A stretch of DNA of 64,000 bases from Eonycteris spelaea (lineage: Eukaryota; Chordata; Mammalia; Chiroptera; Pteropodidae). The first letter of the stretch is position 1. The number at the start of each line of letters is the position of its first letter. The stretch spans positions 558,001 to 622,000 of the forward strand of contig PUFA01000105.1 of the NCBI GenBank assembly GCA_003508835.1, written 5' to 3'. This document shows, piece after piece, positions 10,991 through 21,599 of the stretch. The translations under genes were made by a program, and so were the position numbers. The notes under the pieces are model-generated. The model saw only the letters and a list, made by a program, of their open reading frames with translations, ran no database searches and was not told the origin of the DNA.

Positions 10991-11535
10991 GTGACAGAAG
11001 AGGAGATGACTCCAGAAAATAGCCCTGTAGCCTTTCTTTCTCATTTTCGAATTGCAAAATCACTATTAGATATGTGGGGAAAATCCTCTTGCTCGGCAGT
11101 TGCATAATGAAATTCTTCGTGGCAGCTTGTGCAGCGTGGGCCGGAGAGCGTAAACAAATGGAGGTCATTCTGCCTTCTGGGGGGTTATTTTTAATATCCA
11201 AGATTTTTCCGTTCCTGCTCATTTCCCCCTGTTTTTGCTTCAGAAGTTCCTCACAGCTACATCTATTGATGGCGTCCACAAAACTTCAATCCCAGAAAAG
11301 AATGCATAATTTATTCACAGGGGAGACCCTGAGACTTTCAATCAAAACTTAGGTAACAATGTATTAGGCAGATTCTCACACGTGTTATTACCTGGCTTTG
11401 CCCAGCACGTAGAAACAGCAAATCAGATTTCTGAAAGGAGAGAAGACTACTGATAATGTCAGCATCTGCTGACATTAAGAGTGACCTTTTAGAACGAGCG
11501 AGGGAAAAGAAAGGAAAGGAATCAATATTTTTAAA
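10991..11535. other. repeat-free stretch, candidate conserved non-coding element
   Basis: No repeat signature. Moderately GC-rich with scattered CpGs (for example gctcggcagttgcataatg, gcagcgtgggccggagagcg, cacacgtgttattacc) and homeobox-type AT motifs such as gcataatttattcac. This texture often marks conserved non-coding elements, but conservation cannot be tested here. Short frames on both strands are not convincing as coding. Confidence 0.25.
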
Positions 11536-11539
11536 AAGG

Positions 11540-11690
11540 TATTTACATTCATTGTTCAGTTAATTCTGACACAAACTCTTATTTAACAGATTAGGAAAAT
11601 CAGACTCAGAGATGTTGAATAACTCACTCAAGGTCACATTTCTATGAGAACGAGGGATCCTAATGTGAGTGTCTTGGACCCCAATTGTAT
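11540..11690 (-). mobile_element. MIR SINE, antisense
   Basis: Order of antisense MIR phrases: gttaattctgacacaaactc, taacagattaggaaaatcag, actcagagatgttgaataac, tcactcaaggtcacatttct. Typical for the conserved MIR core. Confidence 0.7.
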
Positions 11691-11869
11691 CTTTATTAAG
11701 CCAGCATTTTCCAAAAACGATTCTGTGGAATATGAGTTCATTGAAATTATGACAGGTGTTCTGTGTGAAAAGTCCATCGAGTGAAAGAACGATCTCAACT
11801 CTGCTTTTTTATACTTGACTTTACTCCCCGCCCCAGCCCCTGACACTTATTGATCTCTTCCCTGTTCCT

Positions 11870-12330
11870 GTAGTTATGGCTTTTCCAGCTGTCATATAAA
11901 TGGCCTCACGCCGTATGCAACCTTTTGGCTTCTCTCTTTTTTCACTTAGAAAAAGGAATTTGAGATTCATTATGTTGTATGTATTGACACTTTGTTCTTT
12001 TTAAATGCTAAATAGTATTTCATCATATAAATGCACTTTGAAAACATCTAGGTACTTTCTACTTTTTGGCAAGCGTGAATAAAACTGCTATGAACAATCG
12101 CGTTTTTCTCCTTTCCTCTGTTCTTTGGACTAATTCAGTATTTTACATGATTTCATTTTATCTCCGTTATGTACTTTTTAGTGATACCTCTTATTTTATT
12201 TTTCGAGCAATTGTTCTAAGGTTTACAGTATGAATGTTTAATTTTTCACAACCTACCATTTCATGTGCAATCTAAGACCCTTATGACATGTACTTCCGTT
12301 TCCTTCATTCTGGCTCTCGACTTGTACGAA
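11870..12330 (-). mobile_element. ancient L1-type fragments, antisense
   Basis: The first part (11,870-12,110) has the antisense 3' UTR phrases of old L1s: gagattcattatgttgtatg, aatagtatttcatcat and gaataaaactgctatgaac. The second part (about 12,190-12,330) reads gagcaattgttctaaggttt, acagtatgaatg and cacaacctacc, a phrase set I know from other ancient L1-associated sequence. They may be two pieces of different copies. Confidence 0.55.
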
Positions 12331-14464
12331 GTTTAAATCAAACTTCATCGCTTGATTCACAGTCATTTCCACTGCCCCACTGGGAAAGATACGCTGTTGT
12401 GAGACACTGGGAACATATAGACCCGGTCCCCAAGGCAGGTGCATGAGAATATGTACATATTTAAATGCAAAATAATTAGAATAGGGCAAAGACATATATG
12501 TAGTAAAAGTCTAATGACCGGAACAGACACAAAATCAACTCAGAGGGATCGATCGGCATGGATTGAAGTGGCCAAGAAAGGCTCTACCAAGAGGTTGGAA
12601 CGTGAAAGAAGGATTTAACAAAGAAAGGATTTTGTTAATGGCACAAAAATGAACAAGGTGGCAACTCTAGAATTTAGTGATAGGTGAAAATGAGCTTGCC
12701 TAGAATGTGGAATTGAAAATGCGAAGGGTCGGATGTAAATTTGGAGAGGATGGCATAATGATTTTGTAAAATGAAGCACAAAGATTTTTGCAGAACACTG
12801 TCTCATTATTCTCTAAACTGTATTTCTACAGTTTTGTTCGTTTGTGTTCTTCCCCCCCACTCTTTTAGGTAACAGTGATTTGTTATACAGCTTTCCCAAA
12901 GCAGCTCTACCCTCCTAAACGATGTCTCATAACTATGTGTTAATGAATTACCAACGTGCAGAAAGCAGAGCTGGGAGGCAGAGAATTTAATAAGTAATGG
13001 AGAAACTAATAATGAGAGGCTAATAGGGAATATCACTTTCGGTCTCAAGGAAAAGCTGCTCAAAAAGGAAGAGCAAATATTTTTAGTCTCATTCTTTCCT
13101 CTTTCAGTTCTGCTGTACTGTATGTTAAATTTACCTCTTAAAAAAAATATATATATATATATCTCGAATTCATCTCTCATGTCATCCCTCGTACTGCTTC
13201 TTAAGTCTTAATTGCTATTTCAATGAGCCACGTAGTGACCTCACTTCATAGTTGTTGCCTGAAACCAGGTGTGGGGGTGGCCCCGTTGCCTCTTTCAGGG
13301 AATTGCCTGTGCAGGTGTTCACTATTTCATGGCATTTCTCAAGGGGAACATTTTATCAAAACAGTAATTCAGATCGATACATGGAGACTGTTTTCTCGGT
13401 CAGCAGTCTATTACTTCTATCTAGTAGGCGATGTGTAAATACAGTTTCCGTATGATTGCTAAATTGGCGCTATGATACTCCTACTGCCACCTGTAGTATA
13501 TACACACATTGCCACAGACTCCTGCCGTCACCAACGCTACTTTCACCAACACTACTGTTATCACTCTGGGCTCTTCTACTGAGCACTGCGCTCGGCATTG
13601 TCTCTGTATTGTTCCCAGTCATCCAAGAATCCTGCATGATTGTCCTCACACTACACGAGGCAGGCTGATTATCACCAAGATGAGGTACAGTGTCAAAAGT
13701 TAGTGATCAGTAAAGCCAAAATTAAGCTGAAATATGTGTGAATTTAAAGCAAGAGTTCTTTCGTAAACAGCTATCAAGCGACCTTTGTTCATTTAGCAAC
13801 TCGTTTTTCAAAACCTACACTGGATGCCCACAGTGCTTGTGCTTAGAAACCTGTTGTTGAGATGTTCGCCAGTGTCTTTCTAATTGTCTTGATGTTTTTT
13901 CTGTTTTTATTTTCTTTCTTGTTCCTTTTATTTCTCCCCTTTTCACTCCAAGTTAAATGTCTGATCTGTGGTTGGGGGCCGGCGTGGTGGTGATCATTCC
14001 AGTGATGTTGATTTTATTTTAAAAGTGCTGTTTAGCACCATTTTCAACATGAGATTATCTCGTCATAATGAAATTTTGGCACTTAAGGAACTTAATATTC
14101 TTAGGAGTGGTGGTATATGGAAGATCTAGTTTGAGTCTTTTTTTAAGGGGCAGGGATGTGTGATCATGCATCATGGTACAAGCTGCTAACTTATTTTAAA
14201 TATAGTCACATGGAAACATTTGCACACCGACAGGTAGCCAACGGGGTCTACTCTCAGGTTATGCCACATCTGTGTTTCTTATAGAACATTAACTACTCTA
14301 GTTGCTGGTTTTAATTATTCCATGCTTTGCCACTCTAGCGCCTACTCCATACTTCAAATTGTATTTATTTTCTGTGATTCCTAACCCCTTGGATTTCCAT
14401 CTTGCCTTATTATGTTTGGAACTTTTATCCCACCTCTGTTGAAAGAGTAGTTACTATTGGTACT
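12331..14464. other. mostly unrecognised sequence
   Basis: Holds a short AT microsatellite at 13,147-13,163 and a weak antisense MIR-like patch around 13,570-13,690 (gagcactgcgctcggcattg, then a cacactacacgaggcagg part). The open minus-strand frame at 12,806-13,180 has a low-complexity start and no recognised domain. Otherwise nothing. Confidence 0.4.
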
Positions 14465-14538
14465 ATATTACTACTACTGCTGCTGCTGCTTGCTGCTGCT
14501 ACTACTACTACTACTATTACTACTACTACTACTACTAC

Positions 14539-14570
<32 letters not shown>

Positions 14571-14695
14571 CTTCTTCTTCTTCTTCTTCTTCTTCTTCTT
14601 CTTCTTCTCTTCTTCTTCTTCTTCTTCTTCTTCTTCTCTTCTCTTCTTCTTCTTCCTCTTCCTCTTCTTCCTCTTCCTCCTCCTCCTCCTCCTCT

Positions 14696-14736
<41 letters not shown>

Positions 14737-14886
14737 CTCCTCTTCCTCCTCTTCCTCTTCTTCTTCCTCTTCTTCTTATTCTTCCTCTTCCTCTTCCTCT
14801 TCTTCCTCTTCCTCTTCCTCTTCCTCCTCCTCCTCCTCCTCTCCCCTTTCTTCTTCTTTCTTCTTCTTCCTTCTTTCTTCTTCTTC
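14465..14886. repeat. long compound trinucleotide repeat TAC, TTC, TCC
   Basis: Starts with TAC/TGC triplets (14,465-14,540) and continues as TTC units, then mixed TTC/TCC/CTC units to 14,886. From 14,541 to 14,886 the plus strand is pyrimidine except for a single A at 14,778, giving runs of 237 and 108 bases. The minus strand is thus a GAA/GGA purine tract. The 150-180-codon frames of poly-Ser, poly-Leu or Lys/Arg are repeat artefacts. Confidence 0.97.
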
Positions 14887-16082
14887 AGGTGGGGTTGCAG
14901 GATTGGCTCTATCCCAGCAAGGAGGAGATGAATCTTGATTAGTTTTAACCAGTCACAGGTAATTTTATTGCCCTTGACAATGAATGATTTAAGCATTGAT
15001 ATTTAATATAATTTTGGCTAATGAGACATGAAGGGAGGTCTGTCAAAGAATCTTTGGCTAAAATTTTTCTCATTGGTAAATAGTCACACTGGAGGAACTA
15101 TTTCCCTTTTCCATTATTCCTCAATATTTCTGTGACTGCTGTGATCTGTGGAAGTGCAGCAGCAATTTTGTGACGATGAGGAACAAGCATAGAGGGGAAA
15201 GAAAACAGATTGAGGATACAATGCGGGAAGTTGGGAAGAAACTGTGCCCCGGGGAATGTTTTTAAACTACTGAATGAATAAATTTCAAAGCTAAAGTTTA
15301 ATACTTATGTGTGATAATAATAATACCAAGTGTGAAATTTGTTGGTGTTAACATGTCACCAAACTTTGAGAAGTGGTCAGTTTTTCTCTTCTCTTTTTCC
15401 TTTATTTTTTTTGCCATAGCAGCAACTGTCAGAGATTGAAAAACCAATAGATAAGTGAGAAAGAGACCCATCAAGCAGGAGGAGGTGGACAAATTATTTT
15501 ATAATTATTAGGACATGAATATCAGCAGTCATGTTTTGTTCTCACTGTGCAGAGTTTCTGATGCATGCATTACTATTAAATATGATCTAATTATTCTGTC
15601 TTTTATTATTCTCATGAGTATAAAAATCTCTAGAAGGGAAACGTGATGATAAAGTTTTCTGCTGACCTCACAGTCTTTCATGAAGTGCTTTAAGACTACA
15701 AACCACATCAACTCAGCTATATCTGCTTTTGTAAAGGACATTGTTGCAAAAGAGCCAGTTGAAGGGTTGCTTTATGTAAACCTTTGTGACAGAATTCCAC
15801 ATTCAGACTTAAGCTGTTTTATCTAGAATAAATAAGAACGGCATATATAAAGCTCATTGGCTTACAGACTTTTAAGAGATAAGCTGATACGCCAAATCCT
15901 TCAATCATGTGAGTAACCAATGTAAATAGTTATAATAGCCAAATAAGTAATTAAAACCATTAGCAGATGTGCTTTATTTCTTCTGCATGGAACATTCTAG
16001 CCAGTCATGTCTAGTATTGTCTTCATGATCTAACTTTTCTGAGAATCTCGGGTCTATATCGTCTTCTTCCTATTTTTGGAAC
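14887..16082. other. no recognised feature
   Basis: AT-rich unique-looking sequence without recognisable repeats, RNA genes or coding signal. Confidence 0.4.
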
Positions 16083-16108
16083 TATATATATGTATATATA
16101 TATATATC

Positions 16109-16148
<40 letters not shown>

Positions 16149-16150
16149 AA
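16083..16150. repeat. (TA)n(GA)n microsatellite
   Basis: About 42 bases of near-perfect TA units followed by about 24 bases of GA units. Confidence 0.95.
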
Positions 16151-16445
16151 GAGTAAAATGTTGGAATTTTCTGACAAATTGAAAATAATCTGATAACAAT
16201 AGAAGATCATCTCAGAGGAAGTCAGAAGATCTGAGGCCTGTACTCAGGGCCCGTATTGTCTCACTGTGTAGCCATGGACACGTTAGGCAGATTTGCTTCA
16301 GCCATTTTCTAAGTGACATAATTCAAGGCCAAATTGAACAGATTTTTGGAGAAGCACAGCATCCTCTGGCAGGCACGAAAGTATGCCTCCAATCTCTAAC
16401 TTGTCTTGCTTATCACATCATGAGAACCTAGTACTATTTTCTTAC

Positions 16446-16705
16446 CATAGATTGTGAAGGCCCTGACCTTCAATGCTATTAATACGCAGGCATAGCTGGT
16501 GAAGATATGATCTGGATCCCTGGGCCAAGTAAAGCTCTTTGTCCCACATGGACACATGGTGTTGTTACACTTGTTATTCTTAAGGCTCCACCAGCTGTGT
16601 TTATTGGCCTTGTTGCATATCAACTTGTTGTGGATATTCATGCCAGAAACTGTTGAGAGGGGTGCAAGATACCGAACAAATGCACATATCCTATTAATGG
16701 ATCTG
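16446..16705 (-). other. candidate internal exon, minus strand, family unknown
   Basis: The minus strand is open for about 86 codons between a pyrimidine-rich acceptor-like site (ctcactgtccttag, AG at 16,707-16,706, with a second AG three bases on) and a strong donor-like site, ATG|GTAAGA (GT at 16,445-16,444). The frame reads through segments such as AFVRYLAPLSTVSGMNIHNK and CNNTMCPCGTKSFTWPRD, then a more hydrophobic IFTSYACVLIALK. It contains several cysteines and paired tryptophans, as in an extracellular loop before a membrane helix. I do not recognise the protein; a faint likeness to the last loop of SLCO-type transporters is not strong enough to name it. No second exon was found within the window. 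It may be a real exon, an exon of a decayed gene, or chance. Confidence 0.2.
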
Positions 16706-17499
16706 CTAAGGACAGTGAGCTATAGGGCTGATTACATCTTGCGTGTCATGTTTAGGCTAAGTAATAATTTGATGCGATTAAATTATGTTTTTTAGAGAAA
16801 TAGGCCTGCATTGCCGCACTTGAGGAATTTTTATGTCATACCTGTGTTCTGGATATCTCACATACAAATCAAGACTGCACGTGCTGAGTTTTTATTATTT
16901 ATTGGCCGGGCTTCCATTGGGTCTTTTCAGGCAGCTGACAAACAAGGGTTTTCATGTCAAGTTCAGACTAGCACAATAAGATGCATATTTTCGAGGGCAG
17001 GGCAAACCGGCTCACTTATCAAGAAAGAAGAAACTTGGAAAACGAAGGAAGAAACAGCAGGATGAAGGACGAGGAAAGGGCAAACTGAATATAACTATTA
17101 AGAAATGTGTCCTGCAGAAAGTAATAGGGAGGAATTTTCTTTTGAAGAGCAGATGATGGTGTCCTATACTTTTTTTTTCTTCTTCTCGTTTATTCTGGTC
17201 CTGCTGTTAGGTTTGCGAGGCCAGATAAGATCATGTGCTGAATTCAAGTATCTCAAGGTCAAGAAAACACTAAAAGGTTAAAGTTTTAAAAAATTGGAAT
17301 GTGGGGTTTTTTTTGTCGTCAGTTTTGCACCTGTGTTTTCGGCTCTTTCTAGATATTCAGTTATTGCTTAGAAATGCTGTAAAGATGAAGTGAGGTGATG
17401 GGTGTGGGGAGAAAAGATTGTGGTTGTCATTATTGTTCAGGCCAATTGGTGTTTGGCAGTTTAAATGGCCAGAACTTTATAGACAGGATACTATTAGAG

Positions 17500-17670
17500 G
17501 TGTCTTCCTTGAACTGTAGAATGACAGAACAGGAGTGTGGGCCTTCGTGGATCTGATCTGTCTCCTTTTTTTTTTTTTTTATAGATAAGGAAATGAAGGA
17601 TAAATAAGACGAGATGATTTGTTCAAGATCACATGAATAATTAGTGTCAGAGTAACTGTTAGGGGGACTA
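17500..17670 (-). mobile_element. MIR-like SINE, antisense
   Basis: Antisense MIR/MIR3-type phrases: tggatctgatctgtctcc, a T-run of 16, then tagataaggaaatgaaggat, gttcaagatcacatgaataa and ttagtgtcagagtaac. Confidence 0.6.
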
Positions 17671-17687
17671 ATATCAAAGGGTGTAGA

Positions 17688-17965
17688 TGTGTGGATTTTG
17701 GAGCTGGACTCTTCTAGCTAAAACCATGGTTCTGCCACCCACTAGCTGTATGTCCTTAAATCAAGTTGTCTAATTTCCCTGTGACTCATCTTCATATACA
17801 ACATGGAGATATTACCTATTCCATGGTTTGCATTATTTACCCCATAAGGTGATCACATATGATAATGTGTATAAAATAATCAATAGATGTGAAGCAAATA
17901 AATATTGCTTGAGCAAAGCCTAGTAAGTGCTCAGTAAACATTAGTGATTATTGCTTATCATTACA
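17688..17965 (+). mobile_element. MIR SINE, sense, nearly full length
   Basis: Shows the full MIR order: gtgtggattttggagctgga, ggttctgccacccactagct, gtatgtccttaaatcaagtt, a catcttcatatacaacatgg core and a taagtgctcagtaaacatta tail. About 60 bases inside the 3' half are extra relative to the usual MIR. Confidence 0.8.
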
Positions 17966-19204
17966 GCAACTAGCTTTTTACATTTACTCAAATGTTGATA
18001 ATGGCAAAGATAATTCAAGGTTAAAAAGAACATGTTATATTATTTCTGACTATAAAAGCTTATGATCTGAGTCAGAGGTCAAATAATGAATGATGCCCAA
18101 AGAGCTAAATAGTAATGAAAAGCAGTAATATAAGCAGATTATCCATAATAACTGTCTTGCAAGTTTAGGCAAATGGGGGCATTTAAGATGGTGCAGCTGT
18201 AGAAGAGCAGGTGGCCTTTCAGGGGGTTTTCTTTCAAAGCTGGGTCTTCAGAAAATGGTCCTAAGAAGAACTGGTGATTGAATATAACCACTAGAGTAAG
18301 GGTGTCACCAAAAAAAACACCCCAGACAAACATGGAAGCCTCACAGGAAAAGACTCAGATTTAACTGTCTGCTGGCTGAAGGCAGCTTATGATGGTGCTA
18401 GTCTGGTATCATTGTTTTTGTTCCCTTTACTTCATTTTCCTTACTTTCCTCCAACCTTTGAGGAAGAGATCAGAATTAGCAATTGATGTGTGAGGCATAA
18501 AAATGAGGGAGAAAGAGAAAAGTTGCCTGCAATCTCTTTCCTAAAGGTAATGCCCTGTGTTCAATAAGGCTTAGTTTGGGAAGGATGAGGGGATAAATCT
18601 TACTTTTGATTAATGTAGGTAATTAGGCTGGATAATTTGAATTATTCAATTGAGAGAGTGTTTGTGACTCAAACTGATAATAAGCCTTTTTATTGCCATA
18701 AAGTATCTAGAAGAGCTAACAGATTTTCACCTAGTGGCAGAAAAAAAATCGTAGCATTACTGGATACCATTAAAGAGACAGTGAAAGACAGAAATAGAGT
18801 TACTTTATAATTAACTTCATAAGTCCTCTGCCTTGAAAAAATCATTTAACATTTTGGCCCAAGATTGCTCTTAGTTCACAAGTTATTCCAGTCATCTTTT
18901 TTTTTTTTTTATCACCTGAAACTCTCATGGTAAAACAGACTATCTTCTTTTAAATCATTTTTAGAACAAAGGAAGTAAAACATACCTACCCTTATCTACC
19001 TACATATAAGATACATATTTACATACATGCTTGGCAAAACTCTCTAGACATTTTATACCCACTTCTACCGTGGCCCTTTATGATGTATGGCAAATGTCAA
19101 GCCTGGACTTTGGGTAAAAGAAACAACCAGAGAGAATATCTGTTTTAGTTGGTTAACCAATATAACAAGATAGACATTTCTAACAGTTGAAAAGAGAAAA
19201 GAAA
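17966..19204. other. no recognised feature
   Basis: AT-rich unique-looking sequence. A 12-base T-run lies near 18,899. The minus-strand frames at 18,139-18,333 and 19,065-19,283 have no recognised content. Confidence 0.4.
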
Positions 19205-20583
19205 GTGAACTTCTGGAATGGCAGAGTAAAAACCATGGTGAGCCCACTCTTCCTCTAAAATAACACAAATATGGGTAAAACAATTAAACTCAATAAACTA
19301 AAATACAGAAATTTGTCGATAATCAAAGCCATAGAACAAATTGAAGATCTTCTAGCCCAGAGAAACTATTGAAACTCAGTAAGACAATAGGTCTGTGATA
19401 GTTTACAGTGGAGCTATTTCTTTCCTTCTCCCTCCACAGTTCAGTACTGTGGAGGCCAAAAGTTGGCAGCATACCAGTAAGCAAAGAGCTGACTAATTTT
19501 TGAGATTTGTTAAAAAGCATCGTTTCCAGGGCACAGTCAATATTTTGTCCAAATAAGAAACACTGTGGAGGACATCTATTCTCAGAATGTAATGGTTATT
19601 TGACTTGACTAGGACTCAGCCTCTCTGTGTGTGTGTTTAGTGGGAAGCCTACCCCAGGACGTTAATAAAACAATAGCAAACTATGGGCAACATATCAGTT
19701 GCCTTAGGCTCTGATTTTAATTGGGAAAACAAGAGCCTGGCTGAGGAATTTAAAAGGGACATTTTGGAGTTGGACAATTATAGTGAACTCTAAAAGGCTC
19801 AGACATTTTCCTGGGGTTCTAAAAGGCTGCACATGTGCAAATGTAAGTAAGACTTTGGAAAGGAAGAAAGTACCAGTCATTCACCTGTGGCTGACCTTGA
19901 GGCCCTGAGCAAATAAGATGAGCTAAGATTGTCTTGTAAACAAACTGCCTGAGGTTTTAAGGCTCACCTTTTTATGGATTCCCTTGGCAAAGGGTGGACA
20001 TTTTAAAGGCAAAACACTTAAGGAAATTTCTGAACATCTATTTGTAGACCATTAAATTATACTGTACCAGGTGTGACTCCTGGAAAGTGAGACTTAAAAA
20101 ATAAGAATGAAAAAAAACTAGTGGGGAACTCAGAGGCCTCATACCTCAGAGAATATAGATTCTAGGAAGTTAATATCCAAATAATCAGTAACAAGAAAAA
20201 CAAGAGTAAGAACAAGAAAAGTTGAGATGGGTGTGTGGAGGAAATTAATGCTATAGTTGTTACAATATATTATTTATTAAAAAGTCAAATTTTCAACAAA
20301 AATTAAGTCTTTGTCTAGTAATTCCCTGAGGAAACTAAATTTTGGACTTACTAGACAAAGACTTTGAATCAGTTATTTTAAATATGCTCAAAGAACTAAA
20401 GGAAGCTATTTCTTCAAAAAGAAAATAATGGCAATAATGTCTCATTAAATAAAGAATATTATTAAAGAGCAGACATTATAAAAAAGAGCCAATAGAAATC
20501 TTGGAGTTAAAAAGTACCATAGCAGAACAGAAAAATTTACTGTAAGAGCAATAGCAGAGTTAAGCCGGCAGAAGAAAGAAGCC

Positions 20584-21170
20584 ATGAACTTCAGGAAGGT
20601 TGATAGAGGTTATCCTGTCTCAGGACCTGAAAAAAAAGAAAAAATTAACAGAGTCTCAGAGATCTGTGGGAAATCAAAGCATACACATAATGGAAACCAC
20701 AGAAAGGATGATAGAAAGAGAAATGGCAGAAAAAAATATTTGAAGAAAAATGACCAAACATTTCCCAGACTTGATGAAAAATACTCATTTACATATTCAG
20801 AAACCTCAATAAACCCGAAGAGATCTACATGCAGATATATCATAGTCAAATTGATGAAAACAAAAACAAAGAGAAAATACTGAAAGTAGCAGAAAAAAAA
20901 AGACGTATTATGTACTAGGTATCCTTAATGGGATTAATAGCTGACTTCTCATTAGAAGCCATGGAGACTAGAAGACAAATAGATAGCATCTTAAAAATAT
21001 TAAAAGGAAAAGATTGTCAACTGAGAATCCTGAATCTGGAAAAATTCTTTCTTAGAACTGAAGAAAAATTATATTTCCGAAAAAATAAAAATAGTGAATT
21101 TGTTGCTTACAAACCTGCCTTACAAGAGATACTAAAGAAAATCCTTCAGGCTGAAATGAAAGTACACTAG
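20584..21170 (+). pseudogene. L1 ORF1 remnant
   Basis: ORF1 encodes the trimeric RNA-binding chaperone of L1. The best part is the frame at 20,928-21,170, which keeps the C-terminal-domain layout: an I-A-D-F-S-x-E-x-M-x-x-R block, then LKILKGKDCQLRILN and, near the end, KPALQEILKKILQAE, ending at a stop at 21,170. An upstream frame at 20,584-20,883 is highly basic and stems from the middle of the protein, in a different phase, so at least one frameshift separates them. The coiled-coil half further upstream is not readable as one frame. Confidence 0.75.
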
Positions 21171-21599
21171 ATATTAACTCGAACCCATCTGAAGAAATAA
21201 AGAGCACCGATAAAGGCAAATGACATCTATTATGAAAGATAGTATAAATACATTTTTGTTCACAACATTTCTTCTTCCATCTGTTTTAAAAAACAACTTC
21301 ATAAAACAATAATTATAAAAATATTTGTTATAGGTCTGTAAATATATAAAGATGTAATTCGTATGACAATAATAGCACAAAAGAAGGGAAGGATCTAGAA
21401 GAACAAAACAGTCATATACAGTCACACTTTTGTTGGTGTTAATTTGACTCGATTATAAATTAAGATGTAAATAGTAATCCCCAGAGAAACTACTAAGTAA
21501 ATAATTTTTGAAAGTATATAGTAAAAGAATTGACAAGAGAATTAAAGTCAACACTAGAAGATACCTATTTAACATAAATAAAGGCAGAAATTGAGGAAC

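Noticed and set aside
12806..13180. 124-codon minus-strand frame as a small protein gene
   Set aside because: Begins in an AT microsatellite and shows no recognisable motif or exon border.
14465..14886. CRISPR or satellite array
   Set aside because: Units are 3 bases with no spacers; a simple microsatellite explains it.
14402..14996. Open frames of 150-178 codons on both strands around 14.4-15.0 kb
   Set aside because: They are translations of the TTC/TCC repeat (poly-Ser, poly-Leu, Lys/Arg) and not genes.
16446..16705. Naming the candidate exon as an SLCO transporter exon
   Set aside because: Only a loose pattern (LAP, spaced Cys/Trp, then a hydrophobic segment) agrees; the diagnostic spacing of that family is not met.
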